DNA of 24,253 nucleotides, taken from assembly GCA_016302965.1 (NCBI GenBank), contig JAEDMP010000035.1, forward strand, positions 1 through 24,253. The letters are read 5' to 3'. Below the pieces are notes generated by a model. It saw nothing but the letters and a program-made list of their open reading frames with translations, searched no databases and was not told the DNA's origin. This document shows, in pieces, positions 23,201 to 24,253 of the stretch (positions within the stretch are counted from its first letter, which is position 1; each line of letters begins with the position of its first letter). Origin of the DNA: Bacteroidaceae bacterium (GTDB lineage Bacteria > Bacteroidota > Bacteroidia > Bacteroidales > Bacteroidaceae). A program made the translations under genes and the position numbers.

Positions 23201-24245
23201 AGAAAGAGGTGTTCACCTTGGTGGAGGCACCGCTCTCACTCGCCAGTTGGTAGATGATGCGGTGCAGACCGTCTTCCAACGATGCCACATCCACATCAAA
23301 ATGGAACACACCATTGGCAGCATCGCCCGTTGCCGAATGGAACTCGTTGCCATCAAGACTGTAAACCAGTTTCATGTTGCTGAGTTCCTGCTGGGTGACG
23401 GCTCGGAAGAAGAAGTGATTGGACACATTGGTGGCCGCTCCTGTTGGGGTCAGCACCTGAACCTGCAGGTTGTGGATGCCCTGCGAGAGCGATGCCACAT
23501 CCAGATTCCAGTTTACCACTCCTCCCTTTGACGACACCTGTTCTGTCTTGAACAGTTTGCCATCCACGGAGCAGGCGCAGGTGAGATAGCTCACGCCTTC
23601 CGTCTGGGGAATCTTGATAAACATCTTGGTCGTAGGCATCGACAAACCGCCTTTTCCCATTGCCTGCAGATAGAGCACGTGGAAACCATCGGCTATCTCC
23701 GAAACGTCCAACAGGAATGGCTTACCGCCATTGTATTCCAACTTTTTGACATTCTCATGGTCGTCATCAATCCAGCTGAGCAGCGATGTCTGATGGGGTA
23801 TGGGAGTCTTGATGAAGAATCTCGTGACGGGAGACGAACTGCCCTCGGTGAGTTGGGACAGCTGCAAGCGCAGAAAGTGCAGGCCATCGTCCAAGGCGGA
23901 GACGTCAAGGTCGAAATGTCCGCTCTGTGCTGACATTTCCGAAGGTTGCACCTGATTGTCCAACCAATAGACAAGCGGTGTGAGAGCGGTGGCTTTGCGT
24001 ACAAAATACCGGCTCACAGGACTGCTCCATTCTCCCTCGCTGTCTTTCACTTGTATATGAATCGTGTGGAGTGAAGCATCCAATGTTGACAAGTCAACGT
24101 CCAAGTGCAAGGAGCCGGGAGTGAATGTCCCCGTCTGCATATTGGCTTCGTCCTTGTCAAACCAGTATCTGTATTCATAGTCCGTCTGTCCCTGGGCCAC
24201 CCATTGCAGGCACAGAAAGAGGACAAACAATATATATCTTTGCAT
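20283..24245 (-). CDS. Large secreted multidomain protein with C-terminal type I dockerin
   Basis: 1320 residues from ATG 24245 (a TTG two codons upstream is rejected). The signal peptide is MQRYILFVLFLCLQWVAQG. Then come about six beta-domain repeats of 55-70 residues (residues 23-83, 91-146, 155-212, 220-281, 292-351, then a diverged copy from 360), each with an aromatic-rich first strand and LDVSxLxDGLHxLxLQ. A region at 453-541 (TVKWYKFEGERGDSVAY...GTYYLAVHD) resembles pre-peptidase C-terminal domains. A Gly/Ser linker (780-842), a Cys-containing region and a DUF11/DUF7619-like segment (VNYSIEFENN...VVRDTL) follow. The dockerin (1253-1307) has two intact Ca2+ loops, DVNGDDVVNTYD and DVNEDGVINTYD. 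No catalytic domain is recognisable, so a structural or adhesive role is likelier. Confidence 0.85.
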   Translation of the reverse strand: MQRYILFVLFLCLQWVAQGQTDYEYRYWFDKDEANMQTGTFTPGSLHLDVDLSTLDASLHTIHIQVKDSEGEWSSPVSRYFVRKATALTPLVYWLDNQVQPSEMSAQSGHFDLDVSALDDGLHFLRLQLSQLTEGSSSPVTRFFIKTPIPHQTSLLSWIDDDHENVKKLEYNGGKPFLLDVSEIADGFHVLYLQAMGKGGLSMPTTKMFIKIPQTEGVSYLTCACSVDGKLFKTEQVSSKGGVVNWNLDVASLSQGIHNLQVQVLTPTGAATNVSNHFFFRAVTQQELSNMKLVYSLDGNEFHSATGDAANGVFHFDVDVASLEDGLHRIIYQLASESGASTKVNTSFFWKTPIGGNGITEYRYWLNDNEANAQMKTLDKRVSPFSLVTLLPVDSEPIRSSCFQFEVKNGVPMMYAKNDFHIAFYDASSRRVDETRQFVDYNVSQKVEDIADLQATQTFTRPEANTVKWYKFEGERGDSVAYRSSLATSLQLFDGSGNVLYEADGSKSVVNGGSHLPANGTYYLAVHDVTATRSTQMKLDFAHIDKFDLFSTSKVELGVLPCVQIIELDGNGFDNLKSATLSMGDHVIKVDSIGCTDKSKARLYMKFLGEETYGHYDLTLNFDDGEEKRTITQKEYVQLTTPNFKDISIEISDPRAVADPYPVTIKLTNTSNISYQAIPFYFGIDHIERMQSVKYMDFAVGATKELYDNGIKTSFIYDSFRDNNIPTAVVPTLIPELLPGESMTFTLGVKTGAHQLFTTYAWTGTPWNLLGPEVTAFLSGESGGSSGSGSSGSGSGGSTGGGSSSGGSGSGGSSGSGGSGSGSSGSGSSGGIIPGGGSGGSSFIPPAGGIFNGCSMDPCSFAGAAGDLEECACGTMLALGGTLGGIQNALQNMHNRAMRQQLAQSGLFDNPYDYFPNHYLPSPSDLLWYWMQHCLPGLAGQAASAYNGMAGMLNNNSCPDPTQHLCNPFNPGDPNEMHGYVSEAGSKYVSAAVTDVNYSIEFENNPEIANASAHRIVVRDTLDAQLFDLASFKPTKVQIGEQMMELDGEQNFTKTMDMRPAINAIAQIDLSYDTKTGIAQWTISSLDPMTMEETFDIMQGVLPVNNGGNGLGFLNFDISLKNQMADGDTFSNKAGIVFDYEETIMTPIWTNIVDAVSPTSHVLSIEKRNDSILNIKVEGNDERSGIWKYEVYAQYGKDDPWWKIGECSADSAQVDFRCYNGIDYGFCVLATDSAGNVESKELAREASIQTYKVGDVNGDDVVNTYDMMLVQSKYLGEDVSLNANAADVNEDGVINTYDAMLIQDIYLSTTSASKLARTLQ
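20325..20489 (-). other. Type I dockerin module (coding segment)
   Basis: Two F-hand repeats, VGDVNGDDVVNTYDMMLVQ and ADVNEDGVINTYDAMLIQ, each with calcium ligands at loop positions 1, 3, 5, 9 and 12. The putative recognition pair Thr-Tyr is the same in both halves, which in characterised dockerins allows binding in two orientations. It is followed by a 13-residue tail. Confidence 0.85.
21720..21908 (-). repeat. Gly/Ser linker encoded by degenerate short repeats
   Basis: About 63 codons of almost pure Gly and Ser, built from related 6-, 12- and 15-bp units (for example ccagaactgccactg on the plus strand). It separates the N-terminal beta domains from the C-terminal half and is prone to length change by slippage. 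Confidence 0.85.
23193..24179 (-). repeat. Tandem protein repeats of the dockerin protein
   Basis: Five clear diverged copies and, further on, one weaker copy of a 55-70-residue beta unit. Shared features are a Tyr/Trp-containing strand followed by Asp, a LDVxxLxxGLH turn and a closing F-F/I-x-K/R strand. DNA identity between copies is low, so these are old duplications. Confidence 0.8.
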
Positions 24246-24253
24246 AAGCAAAA

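Overview
The window looks like a Bacteroidota chromosome segment, most likely Bacteroidales/Prevotellaceae. It has roughly 50-55% GC by eye. Recurrent TAnnTTTG -7 promoter boxes (two with a TTTG element 20 bp upstream) sit in front of genes that lack Shine-Dalgarno sequences. It also carries a NigD-like lipoprotein, a Prevotella-style secreted dockerin protein, and the divergent efp/rpmH pair. Assignment to genus is inference. The 25 protein genes recognised are packed tightly, with no gene-free stretch over 300 bases.

Layout. 1-3640 (minus): a DUF6080-like membrane protein, a ZIP metal transporter and a HAD hydrolase form one probable unit. metG follows with its own promoter and runs off the window. 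3641-3879 is a divergent control region containing a palindrome and two sets of short tandem repeats. 3880-4569 (plus) is an exported cyclophilin. 4585-9393 (minus) is an envelope operon: PASTA protein, RluA-type pseudouridine synthase, ddl, a PlsC-like acyltransferase and a NigD-like lipoprotein. 9528-11909 (minus): efp, a family 2 glycosyltransferase and radC. rpmH diverges from efp at 12089 and has a clear terminator.

12515-18903 (plus) is a housekeeping and redox operon: a MIP18/SufT-like Fe-S factor, LpxH, a membrane polyferredoxin, a Tat-signal aldo/keto reductase, tatA, tatC, a DUF2461 protein and ybeY. The polyferredoxin reads as a NapH-type membrane domain fused through an internal twin-arginine segment to a NapG-type four-cluster ferredoxin. 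The reductase behind it has a Tat signal plus a lipobox. Together with TatA and TatC this looks like a self-contained envelope electron-transfer module that encodes its own export machinery, and it is the best candidate for an undescribed system here.

18992-24245 (minus) is a secreted-protein cluster: a 1320-residue protein with N-terminal beta-domain repeats, a Gly/Ser linker and a C-terminal type I dockerin; a 380-residue protein with a possible cohesin-like domain; and a 39-residue peptide gene absent from a 60-residue ORF cutoff. A possible adjacent cohesin/dockerin pair is the second system worth testing.

A third theme is the short (13-15 bp) tandem duplications at gene boundaries. The clearest is upstream of radC, where a 14-bp repeat makes three five-codon micro-ORFs (MSDKK), each stop overlapping the next start as ATGA, linking the glycosyltransferase stop to the radC start.
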